A DNA stretch of 64,000 bases from NCBI RefSeq assembly GCF_003627995.1, contig NZ_CP032707.1, forward strand, positions 62,001 to 126,000, in the 5' to 3' direction. The notes under the pieces are model-generated. The model searched no databases, had not been told where the DNA came from, and worked only from the letters and a program-made list of their open reading frames with translations. The first letter of the stretch is position 1, and every line of letters begins with the position of its first letter. This document shows, piece after piece, positions 8,339-19,547 of this stretch. The position numbers and the translations under genes were made by a program. The DNA is from Brevundimonas naejangsanensis. Lineage in GTDB: Bacteria > Pseudomonadota > Alphaproteobacteria > Caulobacterales > Caulobacteraceae.

Positions 8339-9214
8339 TCAGGCGGCGAACCGCCCGCCCTTGGCGGCGTAGGCCTGCGTCCCGCGCGTGAAGACGTGAT
8401 CGGTCGGCAGGATGGTCTCGATCGGCAAGTCCTCGGCCCCCTTCAGCCGCTCGTAGATCGGGCCGAAGTCCTGCAGCGTCTCGCGCTTCAGCTGCTCGAT
8501 GCTGTCGATGACGAAATAGACCTGCTGGAAGTCGTCGATGCGATAGAGGGTCTTCATCACCCGCTCCAGGTCGAAGCCCAGGCGGTTCGGCGAGGCGTCC
8601 TCAAGGCTAAAGACGCTCTCGGTCGCCGACGACACGATGCCCGCGCCGTAGATGCGAAGGCCGCCCGCCTCCTGCATCAGGCCGAACTCGACCGTGTACC
8701 AGTAGAGCCGCGCCAGGTTCTGCAGCATCCCCAGCGACGCCGCGCGCTGCCCGCCCTTGCCATAGGCCTCCATATAGGCGGCGAAGTCGGGATCGGTCAG
8801 CATCGGCACATGGCCGAACACGTCGTGGAAGATGTCCGGCTCCTGCAGATAGTCCAGTTGATCCGGCTTGCGGATGAACTGCCCCGAGACGAAGCGGCGG
8901 TTGGCCAGGTGGTCGAAGAAGACGTCGTCCGGCACCAGGCCGGGAACGCAGACCACGGTCCAGCCGGTCAGGGCCTGAAGCTTGGGGTTCATCACCTCGA
9001 AGTCGGGGATGCCGCCCATGTTCAGGTCAAGGGCGTCCAGCCCGCGCAGGAAGGCCTCGCAGGCCCGGCCCGGCAGGATCTTCATCTGCCGCGCATAGAG
9101 GGTGTTCCAGGTCTCGTGCTCGACTTCGGTATAGGCCCCCCAATTCTGGGGAATGGTCCAGTCGGCGGCGGCGCCTTCCGGCGGCTGCTCGAAAACGTGC
9201 TCGAAGTCGGACAT
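8339..9214 (-). CDS. phhA: Phenylalanine 4-monooxygenase
   Basis: 291 residues, the usual bacterial monodomain length. A cytosolic, non-heme iron and tetrahydropterin enzyme that hydroxylates phenylalanine to tyrosine. The two iron-binding histidines are in EPDIFHDVFGHVP and the glutamate ligand is in YWYTVEFGLM; GIPDFEVMNPKL and RFVSGQFIRKPDQLDYLQ are further family landmarks. The start at 9214 (MSDFEHVFEQP) follows a GAGAGGAG site; an upstream GTG in frame would add 22 arginine-rich residues unlike the family. No pterin recycling gene (phhB) is adjacent. Confidence 0.96.
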   Translation of the reverse strand: MSDFEHVFEQPPEGAAADWTIPQNWGAYTEVEHETWNTLYARQMKILPGRACEAFLRGLDALDLNMGGIPDFEVMNPKLQALTGWTVVCVPGLVPDDVFFDHLANRRFVSGQFIRKPDQLDYLQEPDIFHDVFGHVPMLTDPDFAAYMEAYGKGGQRAASLGMLQNLARLYWYTVEFGLMQEAGGLRIYGAGIVSSATESVFSLEDASPNRLGFDLERVMKTLYRIDDFQQVYFVIDSIEQLKRETLQDFGPIYERLKGAEDLPIETILPTDHVFTRGTQAYAAKGGRFAA

Positions 9215-9286
9215 GGGGACGCTCCTCTCGGCTCTACGGCCGTTTCGAGGCAGATTAGCGCGCCGTCTCGCCCGCGTCACGCACGG

Positions 9287-9601
9287 CTATTGCAACGTTT
9301 GAGAGCGGGGCGCGTGGCGGCCATGGGCATCGATGGTGAACCACTCCCGCTCGTCTTCGGGGGACAAGGGTTCGATCTCCGGCGTCGCGACAAGGACGTC
9401 CTCGGCTGCGTAGGCCATCACGCCGCCTTCGGTGTCCGCGATGAGGATGCGGTAGAAAGGCTGGTCGCTGACGACCACGCCCGTCTCTGCGGCCGAACCT
9501 GCGTATTGGGCGTCCACATCGAGAACCAGACCATGGAAGGCGTGGTCGCGATGCCGGACGATCTGTCCGAGGCCGAACCGGGCTGTGTGAACCTGGGTCA
9601 T
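9287..9601 (-). CDS. hspQ: Heat shock protein HspQ / YccV-like hemimethylated DNA-binding protein
   Basis: 104 residues (E. coli HspQ 105). Typical segments are ARFGLGQIVRHRDHAFHGLVLDVD, VSDQPFYRILI and MAYAAEDVLV, giving the small beta-barrel YccV fold. In enterobacteria it binds hemimethylated oriC-type DNA in vitro and acts as a Lon specificity enhancer; in alphaproteobacteria the role is inferred only. The start at 9601 gives MTQVHTARFGLGQ, matching the family; a more upstream in-frame ATG would add 17 non-conserved residues. Its divergent partner is the Ppx/GppA gene, leaving a 162-base shared promoter region. Confidence 0.9.
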   Translation of the reverse strand: MTQVHTARFGLGQIVRHRDHAFHGLVLDVDAQYAGSAAETGVVVSDQPFYRILIADTEGGVMAYAAEDVLVATPEIEPLSPEDEREWFTIDAHGRHAPRSQTLQ

Positions 9602-9763
9602 GACCGCAGCATAGGCCGGGCCGTCTGAAGCCCATGAGGATGCGCTGTTCATCCTCCGGTCATCAGGTCGGCCGTCAGGTCACGGCTTTGCAGATGACGG
9701 CTTGGCGCGACAGGGCGCGAGGGTTTACCTTGTCGGGGACGGGCGCCGCTTCGGACCGCCCAC

Positions 9764-10882
9764 ATGAGAACTCGGCCCATGCCGGAGACCCCTGGCGCGC
9801 CCGGACGGCGCGACACGCGGTCCCTGCCTCGAAGGCCCCGCAGCAGCGGGCATTTCGATCGGGACGCGCCCCTCTATGGCGCGCTCGACCTGGGGACCAA
9901 CAATTGCCGCCTGCTGATCGCGCGCCCCGCGCGCGACGGCTTTCGCGTGGTCGATTCCTTCAGCCGCATCGTGCGCCTGGGCGAGAGTCTGTCGCGCACG
10001 GGCCGCCTGGACGACCGCGCGATGGACCGGGCCTATGACGCCCTGGCCCTGTGCGCCGAACGTCTGGTGCGCAAGGGGGTCGATCCCCAGCGCCTGACCG
10101 CCGTCGCCACCCAGGCCTGCCGCATGGCCGAGAACGGCCCCGCCTTCGTCGAGCGGGTGCGGCGCGGCACGGGCCTGCGCCTCACGATCATCGACCCGGC
10201 CGAAGAGGCCGCCCTGTCGGTCGCGGGCTGCCTCAACCTGTTCGACCCGCGCGCCGAGGCGGTGCTGGTCATCGACGTCGGCGGCGGCTCGACCGAGCTG
10301 TCCTGGCTGATGAAGGGCGCGCGCGGCTTCGACACCGTGGCCTGGATGTCGGCGCCGCTGGGTGTGGTCAGCCTGGCCGAGCGCCATCCCGAGCCCGAGG
10401 GCAGCCCGCCCGAGTGGTACGAGGCCATGGTCTCCGACTTCGGCGCCGCCATCGCCGCCGGGGGCCCCGGGGCCGCCGACTTCATGGCCCGCGTCCGCGA
10501 CGGCCGTGGCCACATGGTCGGCACCTCGGGCGCCATCACCAGCCTGGCCGGCATTCACCTGGGCCTGAAACGCTATCAGCGCGACCTGGTCGACGGCCTG
10601 TGGATGACGCGTGGCGACTGCGAGAAGGCGGCCGACCGCCTGATCGCCCTGGGCCCCGCGGGCCGCGCGGCGGAAAGCTGCATCGGGCCTGACCGCGCCG
10701 ACCTGGTGCTTGCCGGCGCGGCCATCCTGGAGGCGGTGCAGCGCGCCTGGCCGTGCGAGCGGGTGCGCGTCGCCGACCGCGGCCTGCGCGAAGGCCTGCT
10801 GCTGCGGAAGATGCGCGAGGACCGGCAGCAGAAGCCGCGTCGACGCAGGCGTCGCAAGCGTGGCGGCGGCGGCGGCGAATAA
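9764..10882 (+). CDS. Ppx/GppA-family phosphatase
   Basis: 372 residues of the actin/ASKHA fold. Phosphate-binding loops are visible as YGALDLGTNNCRLLIA, the glutamate-containing middle region, DVGGGSTELSWL and GTSGAITSLAGIH. The family hydrolyses inorganic polyphosphate or pppGpp. This is the short, single-catalytic-unit version common in alphaproteobacteria, lacking the C-terminal HD-like domain of the 500-residue E. coli enzymes, so substrate cannot be assigned. The first roughly 30 and last roughly 25 residues are arginine-rich and low in complexity (RRRRRRKRGGGGGE at the end). An alternative ATG lies 15 bases downstream. A partial repeat starts just after the stop. Confidence 0.9.
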   Translation: MRTRPMPETPGAPGRRDTRSLPRRPRSSGHFDRDAPLYGALDLGTNNCRLLIARPARDGFRVVDSFSRIVRLGESLSRTGRLDDRAMDRAYDALALCAERLVRKGVDPQRLTAVATQACRMAENGPAFVERVRRGTGLRLTIIDPAEEAALSVAGCLNLFDPRAEAVLVIDVGGGSTELSWLMKGARGFDTVAWMSAPLGVVSLAERHPEPEGSPPEWYEAMVSDFGAAIAAGGPGAADFMARVRDGRGHMVGTSGAITSLAGIHLGLKRYQRDLVDGLWMTRGDCEKAADRLIALGPAGRAAESCIGPDRADLVLAGAAILEAVQRAWPCERVRVADRGLREGLLLRKMREDRQQKPRRRRRRKRGGGGGE

Positions 10883-10885
10883 CAG

Positions 10886-10908
10886 CCTTCTCCCCTTGTG
10901 GGAGAAGG
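10886..10908 (+). repeat. Solo first hairpin of the dispersed repeat family
   Basis: Only the invariant hairpin CCTTCTCCCC-TTGT-GGGAGAAGG is present; the variable hairpin and GGATGAGGGGT tail are missing. It sits between the convergent Ppx/GppA gene and cyclophilin gene ends, 4 bases after one stop and 9 before the other, so it may serve as their shared terminator. Confidence 0.7.
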
Positions 10909-10916
10909 ATGCCGCG

Positions 10917-11798
10917 TCACTTCACCTCGACCGGCAGGTCGATGTCGCAAACCGAAAAGTCCGCGCCCCGCGCCGTTCGCGTCCTCTCAACCAGATCGCG
11001 GAACGGCGCGCTCGCCGTGCTCAGCACCCGCGCAACCGGCCGCTCCGCCTCGGCCATGTCGCCGGCCACACGCACACGCGTCATCCGGTCTGGCTCGGCG
11101 ACGATGCCGTCCGGCTTGGGGCTGAACTTCAGGGCGCGGACCACGTCCAGGCCCGACACAACCCGGCCCCACACCGTGTAGCGCTTGTCCAGCGCCGGAT
11201 AGGGCTGGCGCATCAGGAAGAACTGGCTGTTGGCGCTGTCGGGGGCCTCATCGCGCGCCATGCCGGCGACGCCGGGGCAGTACAGGCCCCAGGCATGGAC
11301 CTTGCCGTCCGCCGTCGTGGCCATCACCGCGTCGGGCTGGGTCTGGACCGGCAGGGACTGGACGAAGCCGACCAGGGCGCCCGCCGGGGCGGCCACGGCG
11401 GCGAAGGGCGTCTGGGCGTCGCGGCGGAAGGTGAACTCGGCCTTGAGATCAGGGTGCCAGCTCTGGCCCTCGCCCGTGCCGAGCGGATCGCCGGTCTGGG
11501 CCATGAAGCCGTCGATGACCCGATGCCAGGGCACGCCGTCATAGAAGCCCGCCTTGGCCAGCAGGCGGATGCGGGCGACGTGGCCGGGCGCGGCCTCGGG
11601 CGTCATCTCCACCAGGACGCGGCCCTTGGTGGTGTCGATGACCAGCAGATTGTCGGGTGCCACGACGCGCCAGTCGCCGGCGGCGATCACCGGCGTGGCG
11701 TCGCTGGGCGCCGGGGCCTGCGCCCAGGCCACGGGCGCCGCGCAGGCGGCCGCCGCCAGAATAGCGGCTCCCGCCGCCCGAAGTCCTTGCCTCGTCAT
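10917..11798 (-). CDS. Exported cyclophilin-type peptidyl-prolyl isomerase (second copy)
   Basis: 293 residues. An N-terminal signal peptide (hydrophobic run ending AAPVAWAQA, about residues 8-27) points to the periplasm. The cyclophilin core is present: VPWHRVIDGFMAQTGDPLGTG supplies the catalytic Arg, Phe and Gln, MARDEAPDSANSQFF the second active-site segment, and YTVWGRVVSGLDVV the C-terminal loop. Compared with minimal 165-residue cyclophilins it carries an inserted loop around PAGALVGFVQSL and an extended C-terminus ending FSVCDIDLPVEVK. The gene just upstream encodes a paralogue with the same plan, so this is a tandem duplication. Confidence 0.92.
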   Translation of the reverse strand: MTRQGLRAAGAAILAAAACAAPVAWAQAPAPSDATPVIAAGDWRVVAPDNLLVIDTTKGRVLVEMTPEAAPGHVARIRLLAKAGFYDGVPWHRVIDGFMAQTGDPLGTGEGQSWHPDLKAEFTFRRDAQTPFAAVAAPAGALVGFVQSLPVQTQPDAVMATTADGKVHAWGLYCPGVAGMARDEAPDSANSQFFLMRQPYPALDKRYTVWGRVVSGLDVVRALKFSPKPDGIVAEPDRMTRVRVAGDMAEAERPVARVLSTASAPFRDLVERTRTARGADFSVCDIDLPVEVK

Positions 11799-11830
11799 GC
11801 CTCGCCCCTCCCCGGCGTGGTTAGCGGCGT

Positions 11831-12682
11831 TCAGCCTCCCTGGACGGGCGGCTGGACGTCGCAGATGTTGAAGGTCGCGCCCTTCTCGGCCCGAGCGGCC
11901 TCGACGGCGGCGTTGAACGGCGCCGAGCCGGGCACGGCCACGCGCACGGTCGGCCGCTCGGCCTCCGGCAGGGCCGAGGCCAGGCGCACGCGGGTCATGG
12001 CGTCGGCGTCGGGACCGACAGCGCCGTCGTTGGCGTCATTGCCGGCCTTGAGCGCGTGCACCACGTCCAGGCCCTGCACCACCCGGCCGAAGACCGTGTA
12101 GCCGCCGTTCAGATTGTCATTGCGGCCGGTCATCAGGAAGAACTGGCTGTTGGCGCTGTCGGGCGAACCGGCGCGCGCCATGCCCGCGACACCCGGGCAG
12201 AACAGGCCCTGGGCCGAGGTCTTCAGGTCGGCGGTAACGTACATCTGGGCGTCGGGCTGGGTGACGATGGGGATGGAGCCCATGATCCCGCGCAGGCCCG
12301 CGCCACTGTTGTCGACCGGGGCGAAGCCGCTGTCGCGGCCGCGACGGAAGGTGAACTCCCCCTTCAGGTCCGGCAATTCGCTGCCGCCCGCGCCAGTGCC
12401 CTGCGGGTCGCCGGTCTGGGCCATGAAGTTCGGGATGACGCGGTGGAACTTCAGCCCATCATAGAAACCCTGGCCCGTCAGGGCGCGGATGCGCTCGACG
12501 TGGGTGGGCGCCGCGCGCGGCTCCAGCTCGACCAGGACGCGGCCCTTGGCCGTGTCGATCACCCAGAGGTTCTCCGGCGCCACCGTGCGCCACTCGTTCG
12601 ACTGAGCCGCAGCTCCGCCGGCCAGCAGGGCGGCGGCCGCCGCCAGCGCCATCACAGACTTGATCTTCAAACCCGACCTCAA
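11831..12682 (-). CDS. Exported cyclophilin-type peptidyl-prolyl isomerase (first copy)
   Basis: 283 residues with a signal peptide (hydrophobic residues about 9-26, ending GGAAAQS). Active-site segments are LKFHRVIPNFMAQTGDPQGTG, MARAGSPDSANSQFF and YTVFGRVVQGLDVV. It shares with the downstream paralogue the WRTVAPENLWVIDTAKGRVLVE start and the cysteine-containing C-terminal tail (FNICDVQ), features beyond the core domain. Its ATG overlaps the coaD stop as ATGA (12679-12682), so it is translationally coupled to coaD. It likely assists folding of outer-membrane or periplasmic proteins; substrates are unknown. Confidence 0.93.
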   Translation of the reverse strand: MRSGLKIKSVMALAAAAALLAGGAAAQSNEWRTVAPENLWVIDTAKGRVLVELEPRAAPTHVERIRALTGQGFYDGLKFHRVIPNFMAQTGDPQGTGAGGSELPDLKGEFTFRRGRDSGFAPVDNSGAGLRGIMGSIPIVTQPDAQMYVTADLKTSAQGLFCPGVAGMARAGSPDSANSQFFLMTGRNDNLNGGYTVFGRVVQGLDVVHALKAGNDANDGAVGPDADAMTRVRLASALPEAERPTVRVAVPGSAPFNAAVEAARAEKGATFNICDVQPPVQGG

Positions 12683-13164
12683 CCCTTCTTGACCTTGGCC
12701 AACACGCTCGCGGCGACCGCCGGGCTGACGAAGCTGTCGATCCGGCCGTCGAGCCGCGCGATTTCCTTCACCAGCCGCGAGGCGATGGCCTGGTGCCGCG
12801 GATCGGCCATCAGAAACACCGTCTCTATGTCGCTGTTGAGGCGCTGATTCATCGCCGTCATCTGGAACTCATACTCGAAATCCGCGACGGCGCGCAGTCC
12901 GCGCACGATGACGTTGGCGTTCAGGTCCTCGGCGAAATGCATCAGCAGGCTGGAGAAGGGCCTGACCTCGATGTCGGCGTTGAAGCGCGCCACCTCGGCC
13001 TTGATCATCTCGACCCGCTCGGCGGTGGAGAAGAGCGGACCCTTCTCGTCGTTCTGGGCCACGCCGATGACCAGGCGATCGACCAGCTTCACCGCCCGCC
13101 CGATGATGTCGAGGTGGCCGTTGGTGACCGGATCGAAGGTGCCCGGATAAAGTCCGATACGCAT
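12679..13164 (-). CDS. coaD: Pantetheine-phosphate adenylyltransferase
   Basis: 161 residues, standard length. It adenylates 4'-phosphopantetheine to dephospho-CoA, the fourth step of coenzyme A synthesis. The nucleotidyltransferase start GLYPGTFDPVTNGHLDII contains the TxGH motif; VRGLRAVADFEYEFQM and the C-terminal ISRDGR-equivalent segment ARLDGRIDSFVSP are also typical. It is encoded between gyrA/aminotransferase and two cyclophilin genes on the same strand, an arrangement I recall from Caulobacter. Its stop overlaps the first cyclophilin start. Confidence 0.96.
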   Translation of the reverse strand: MRIGLYPGTFDPVTNGHLDIIGRAVKLVDRLVIGVAQNDEKGPLFSTAERVEMIKAEVARFNADIEVRPFSSLLMHFAEDLNANVIVRGLRAVADFEYEFQMTAMNQRLNSDIETVFLMADPRHQAIASRLVKEIARLDGRIDSFVSPAVAASVLAKVKKG

Positions 13165-13218
13165 GGCCAGCGGCCTCCCCGTCGTTTGGGCCCGTTTAGC
13201 AGGTGCGAAATGAACGGC

Positions 13219-14022
13219 CTAGATTTTCTGACACGGCTGTGAACGCCAAAGATCGCCGATCCGCTGCACGGCGGCCGCGCCGGGCGGAAAGACATGCCCG
13301 TCGATGGCGGCGATCGCGGCGGCAGGCGTGGCGCTGTTGCACAGGAAGGCGGCGTCGAAGCGCGACAGGTCCGAAAGACGCACGACCTCGGTCCGCTGCG
13401 GCGATCCCGCGCGGTCCAGGGCGTCGCGGATCAGGGCCTGGGCCACGCCGTCCAGCATGGGCGCGTCGGGCCAGACCACCGTCTCGCCCGCGATGAAGCC
13501 GATGTTCCACAGCGAGCCTTCGGAAATCCGCCCCTGCCCGTCCGTGAACAGGGCGTCGTCGAAGCCCGCCAGCCGCGCCGTGCGCCGCGCCCGCAGCAGG
13601 CCCATCGTCGCGACGTGCTTCAGGTGCAGCGCCTCGCGCTCATGGACCTGGCTTTGCAGGCGCACCCCGTGCGGCAGAGGCGGCGTCGGCGGCGACACGC
13701 TGATCATCACCTGCGGGACGCCGATCCAGTCGGGACGGCGCAGGGTCAGTTCGCTGGAGAACAGGCTAACCCGCAGCCAGGCGTCCCAACGCCCGGCCAG
13801 GGCCGTCCGCATCAGCTCGCGCAGGCGGTCTTCGTCAACGGCCTCGCCGAAGAGTTCGACCGCCGAGCGATTGAGGCGGTCCAGATGCCGGTCCAGCCCT
13901 CGCACCCCTCCCGCCTCCACGCCGAAGGAGGTCAGGGCGCCGTAGTTGACCAGGGCCTGACGGCCCAGGTCTTCGACCGTGGCGGGCCGGCCGTCGATCC
14001 AGAGCTCAGGAACGACGGCCAT
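13219..14022 (-). CDS. Class IV aminotransferase (BCAT / aminodeoxychorismate lyase-like)
   Basis: 267 residues of fold-type IV PLP enzyme. HLKHVATMGLLRARRTA contains the likely PLP lysine and FDDALFTDGQGRISEGSLWNIGFI carries the conserved Glu-Gly-Ser phosphate/cofactor segment. Substrate cannot be told from sequence: branched-chain aminotransferase, D-amino-acid aminotransferase and PabC all share this fold. It starts 6 bases after the gyrA stop and is probably cotranscribed. A pabA/pabB context that would support a folate role is absent. Confidence 0.85.
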   Translation of the reverse strand: MAVVPELWIDGRPATVEDLGRQALVNYGALTSFGVEAGGVRGLDRHLDRLNRSAVELFGEAVDEDRLRELMRTALAGRWDAWLRVSLFSSELTLRRPDWIGVPQVMISVSPPTPPLPHGVRLQSQVHEREALHLKHVATMGLLRARRTARLAGFDDALFTDGQGRISEGSLWNIGFIAGETVVWPDAPMLDGVAQALIRDALDRAGSPQRTEVVRLSDLSRFDAAFLCNSATPAAAIAAIDGHVFPPGAAAVQRIGDLWRSQPCQKI

Positions 14023-14028
14023 GCGGGA

Positions 14029-16794
<2,766 letters not shown>

Positions 16795-16917
16795 GGAAAT
16801 CAGGCTTTAAATGGCCGGAATCGGAACGTGATCCGCTGTTCCGGTTTCTAGCATCCGGGGGCCGTGGTGGCAAAGAAACGCCGCTGAAATCCCCATGCCG
16901 AAATGGACAGGAAAGCC

Positions 16918-17529
16918 ATGCGTTTAACCACTTCGACCCTGATCACCTCCAGCGCTCTCGCCCTGGCGCTCGTCGCCGGGGCGGCCTCGGCCCAGCAGCA
17001 CGAGGGCCACGCCGCCCACACGCCGGACCAGCACGCCGCCCACATGGCCATGATGCGCGCCACGCCGGGCCAGACGACCCAGGCCGCCATCATCAACGGC
17101 CAGGGCGCCGCCATCGGTCAGGCGACCCTGACGCAAGGCTCGACTGGCCTGCTGATCAAGGTCGAGGCCTCGGGCCTGACGCCCGGCTGGCACGGCATCC
17201 ACATCCACGCCACGGGCCAATGCGAGTCGCCTTTCACCTCGGCCGGGGCCCACATCAACCACGGCGATCCCAAGAAGCCCCACGGCCTGCTGAACGCCGA
17301 AGGGCCGGATGACGGCGACCTGCCGAACGTCTTCGCCGACGCTACCGGAGCCGTACACGCCGAGGTCTTCACCAGCCACGCCCGTCTGTCCCAGAACGGC
17401 CCCGGCCAGTGGCTGCTGGACGCCGACGGCTCGGCCCTGGTGATCCACGCCAACGCCGACGACCACTCCAGCCAGCCGATCGGCGGCGCCGGTGAGCGCG
17501 TGGCCTGCGCTGTGATCAAGGCGCCGTAA
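16918..17529 (+). CDS. sodC: Exported Cu/Zn superoxide dismutase, His-rich N-terminus
   Basis: 203 residues with a signal peptide to about Ala25 (GAASAQQ). It dismutates superoxide in the periplasm. Copper ligands are His95, His97, His112 (bridging) and His177; Arg194 is the electrostatic guide, and Cys102/Cys197 form the conserved disulfide. Zinc ligands His122 and Asp134 are present, but the position of human His80 is Asp131 (DDGDLPN instead of HVGDLGN). The mature N-terminus is histidine-rich (HEGHAAH and HAAHM), as in some SodC proteins that scavenge metal. The ATG at 16918 starts the signal peptide directly; an in-frame ATG 15 bases upstream is less likely. Confidence 0.94.
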   Translation: MRLTTSTLITSSALALALVAGAASAQQHEGHAAHTPDQHAAHMAMMRATPGQTTQAAIINGQGAAIGQATLTQGSTGLLIKVEASGLTPGWHGIHIHATGQCESPFTSAGAHINHGDPKKPHGLLNAEGPDDGDLPNVFADATGAVHAEVFTSHARLSQNGPGQWLLDADGSALVIHANADDHSSQPIGGAGERVACAVIKAP

Positions 17530-17541
17530 GCGATTGAAGGA

Positions 17542-18438
17542 TCAGGCCTTGGCGGCGCCCGCGCGCAAGCCGCGCTCCGCCAGGGCCACCGTCGCCACCC
17601 CGGCCATTGCGATGGCCACGCCGCTCAGGATTTGCGGCGTCAGCACGTCGCCCATGAACAGGCCGCCGATCAGGATCGACACCACCGGCGAGCCCAGCAG
17701 ATAGGGCGTCACCCGCCCGGCCTCGCGCCGCTGCACCAACCAGAAGACCAGGCTGGTCGCGAACACCGAAGAAATCAGCCCCGCCCAGACCAGCGTGCCC
17801 CAGACCAGAGGCGTCGCCGCCTTGGCTGCCTCCCACTGCCCCGTCTCGAACACGGCCGACCCCAGGGTCAGGACCGGCAGGGCCATCAGAGCCAGAAGCC
17901 CCTGCATCTTCAGCGGCGGGATGGAGGTCGTCCGTCGCGCGATCACCGTCACCAGGGCCCAGGCCGAAGCCCCCGTCGCTCCCACCAGGATGGCCTTCCA
18001 GTCCTGCAAGGCATGAGCGTCCAGCGTCATCCACGCGACGCCCAGGAAGGCGATGACCAGGCCGGCCACCGCCCCCTTCGACAGCCGCTCGCCCAGCATG
18101 AGGAATGCGAACAGCGACGTCAGCGGAATCCACAGCTGGGTCGAGACCGTCACCGGACTGACGTCATGGGCCAGCCAGAAGGCCAGATAGATCAGGCCGT
18201 AGTGGATCGGACCGCCCACCAGGGCGATGATCAGCAGGCTCTTCCAGTTCGGAAACGGCGGCCGCACGAACCAGACCAGGCAGGCGGCGGCGATGGCGAA
18301 GCGCAGCGCCCCCGTCATCAGCGGCGGCAAGATTTCGGTCGCGACCTTGGCGGCGGCGTTGTTCACGCCCCAGATGACCAACACGGCCACAATGGCGGCG
18401 ATTTCGAGCGGCGTCAGCGATTGCGAGGATCTGGACAC
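17542..18438 (-). CDS. DMT-superfamily (EamA) inner-membrane transporter
   Basis: About 298 residues with ten predicted transmembrane helices in two EamA repeats; the first begins IAAIVAVLVIWGVNNAAAK and the second ALVTVIARRTTS onward. Members export amino acids, purines or other metabolites; nothing here fixes the substrate. The start is uncertain: the GTG at 18438 puts a short polar segment before helix 1, as is usual, while an ATG at 18486 would add 16 residues with no clear ribosome binding site. It converges on sodC, with 12 bases between the stops. Confidence 0.88.
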   Translation of the reverse strand: MSRSSQSLTPLEIAAIVAVLVIWGVNNAAAKVATEILPPLMTGALRFAIAAACLVWFVRPPFPNWKSLLIIALVGGPIHYGLIYLAFWLAHDVSPVTVSTQLWIPLTSLFAFLMLGERLSKGAVAGLVIAFLGVAWMTLDAHALQDWKAILVGATGASAWALVTVIARRTTSIPPLKMQGLLALMALPVLTLGSAVFETGQWEAAKAATPLVWGTLVWAGLISSVFATSLVFWLVQRREAGRVTPYLLGSPVVSILIGGLFMGDVLTPQILSGVAIAMAGVATVALAERGLRAGAAKA

Positions 18439-18568
18439 GCCCCAATGCTTGCCACAAGGCGCGACGATTGGCCTCTCACGAAGCATGACCACAGGTTACC
18501 CTGACACGGCCCCTGCCCCGCCATGCCGAAACGGCTATAGAACGCCCGCCGCCGCACGGAGCCCCGCC

Positions 18569-19138
18569 ATGAAGATGTCCGCCGTCCTGTTCGCCCTGGC
18601 CGCCCTGGCCCCCGGCCTCGCTGTCGTCGGACCCGCCGCCGCAGGGCCGACGGTCGTGGTCTCGCCCCAGCCCCTGCCGATCGACAGCGCCCGGCCGCGA
18701 GTCTTCCTGGGCGGCAGCATCGACATGGGCGGCGCGCCCGACTGGCAGGCGGCGCTGACGGCGGCGCTGGGCGACATGGACGTCACCATCCTGAATCCGC
18801 GCCGTCCGGACTGGAACCCCGCCTGGCGTCCCGAGGCCGACGAGCCCGAGTTCCGCCGCCAGGTCGAGTGGGAGCTGGCTGCGCTGGAAAGCGCCGACGT
18901 CATCGTCATGTATTTCGCGCCCGGCACGCAGAGCCCGATCAGCCTGTTGGAAATGGGCCTGCACGCACGCGGCGGAAAGCTGATCGTGCTGGCGCCCGAG
19001 GGCTTCTGGCGCAAGGGCAATGTCGACATCACCGCCCGCGTCTATGGCGTGCGCCAGGTGCAGGCCATGGACGAACTGACCGCCGCCGTCCGCCAGGCCC
19101 TGAGCAACGCCGCCGCGAAGGGCCGCTTCGCCCGCTAG
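18569..19138 (+). CDS. Exported nucleoside 2-deoxyribosyltransferase-like protein
   Basis: 189 residues. The N-terminus is a classic signal peptide (hydrophobic residues 5-24, ending GPAAAGPT). After it comes a Rossmann-like domain: RVFLGGSIDMGGAPDWQ, a WRPEADEPEFRRQVEWELAAL helix, VIVMYFAPGTQSPISLLEMGLHA and GKLIVLAPEGFWRKGNVD. These match the nucleoside 2-deoxyribosyltransferase-like family (TIR-related fold), whose catalytic glutamate is probably that of LLEMG. Known members act in the cytosol on free nucleosides, so export is unusual. The start ATG is the only one giving the signal peptide. Confidence 0.8.
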   Translation: MKMSAVLFALAALAPGLAVVGPAAAGPTVVVSPQPLPIDSARPRVFLGGSIDMGGAPDWQAALTAALGDMDVTILNPRRPDWNPAWRPEADEPEFRRQVEWELAALESADVIVMYFAPGTQSPISLLEMGLHARGGKLIVLAPEGFWRKGNVDITARVYGVRQVQAMDELTAAVRQALSNAAAKGRFAR

Positions 19139-19547
19139 AAGACGGGCTTGGCCACCATCAGCCAGTAGATGGCGATGACCCCGGCGAAGGCGGGCCAGCC
19201 CAGGACGAACTAGCCCCGGAACAGGCGGTGATAGGCGGGCGGCAGCGCCTCGCCCGCATCCGCCGCCGCCTGGGCCAGGCGCGTCATCTTCATCTGCATC
19301 ACACCACCGTCAGCCAGCAGGCGCCGATCAGCACATAGAGGGCGTAGGCCGCCAGCAGCCACGGCTCGGTCAGGGCGTAACCCTGCAGGTGGATCAGGCC
19401 CAGGCCGCTGATCGGCTGGACCACCACGGCTGTCGCCGTGAAGACGAAGTCGGCCAGCACCACCATCTTGCCCACCGCCGCAATGGTCGCGATGTTGCGG
19501 CTCATGTGGGCGCGCAGCATGAAGAAGGCGATGCCCGCCCCCGTGCC
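19135..19547 (-). pseudogene. DUF2269 membrane-domain remnant with several lesions
   Basis: Read on the minus strand, 19547-19301 encodes GTGAGIAFFMLRAHMSRN through ACWLTVV, the middle of a DUF2269 membrane protein whose N-terminus is missing. At 19299-19301 a TGA interrupts it; deleting one lost base would give a tryptophan and continue into MTRLAQAAADAGEALPPAY. That continuation is then cut by an in-frame TAG at 19210-19212 and resumes as FVLGWPAFAGVIAIYWLMVAKPVF to a final stop at 19135. Lost 5' end, frameshift and nonsense codon together indicate decay. Family recall, not a search, supports the DUF2269 label. Confidence 0.75.
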
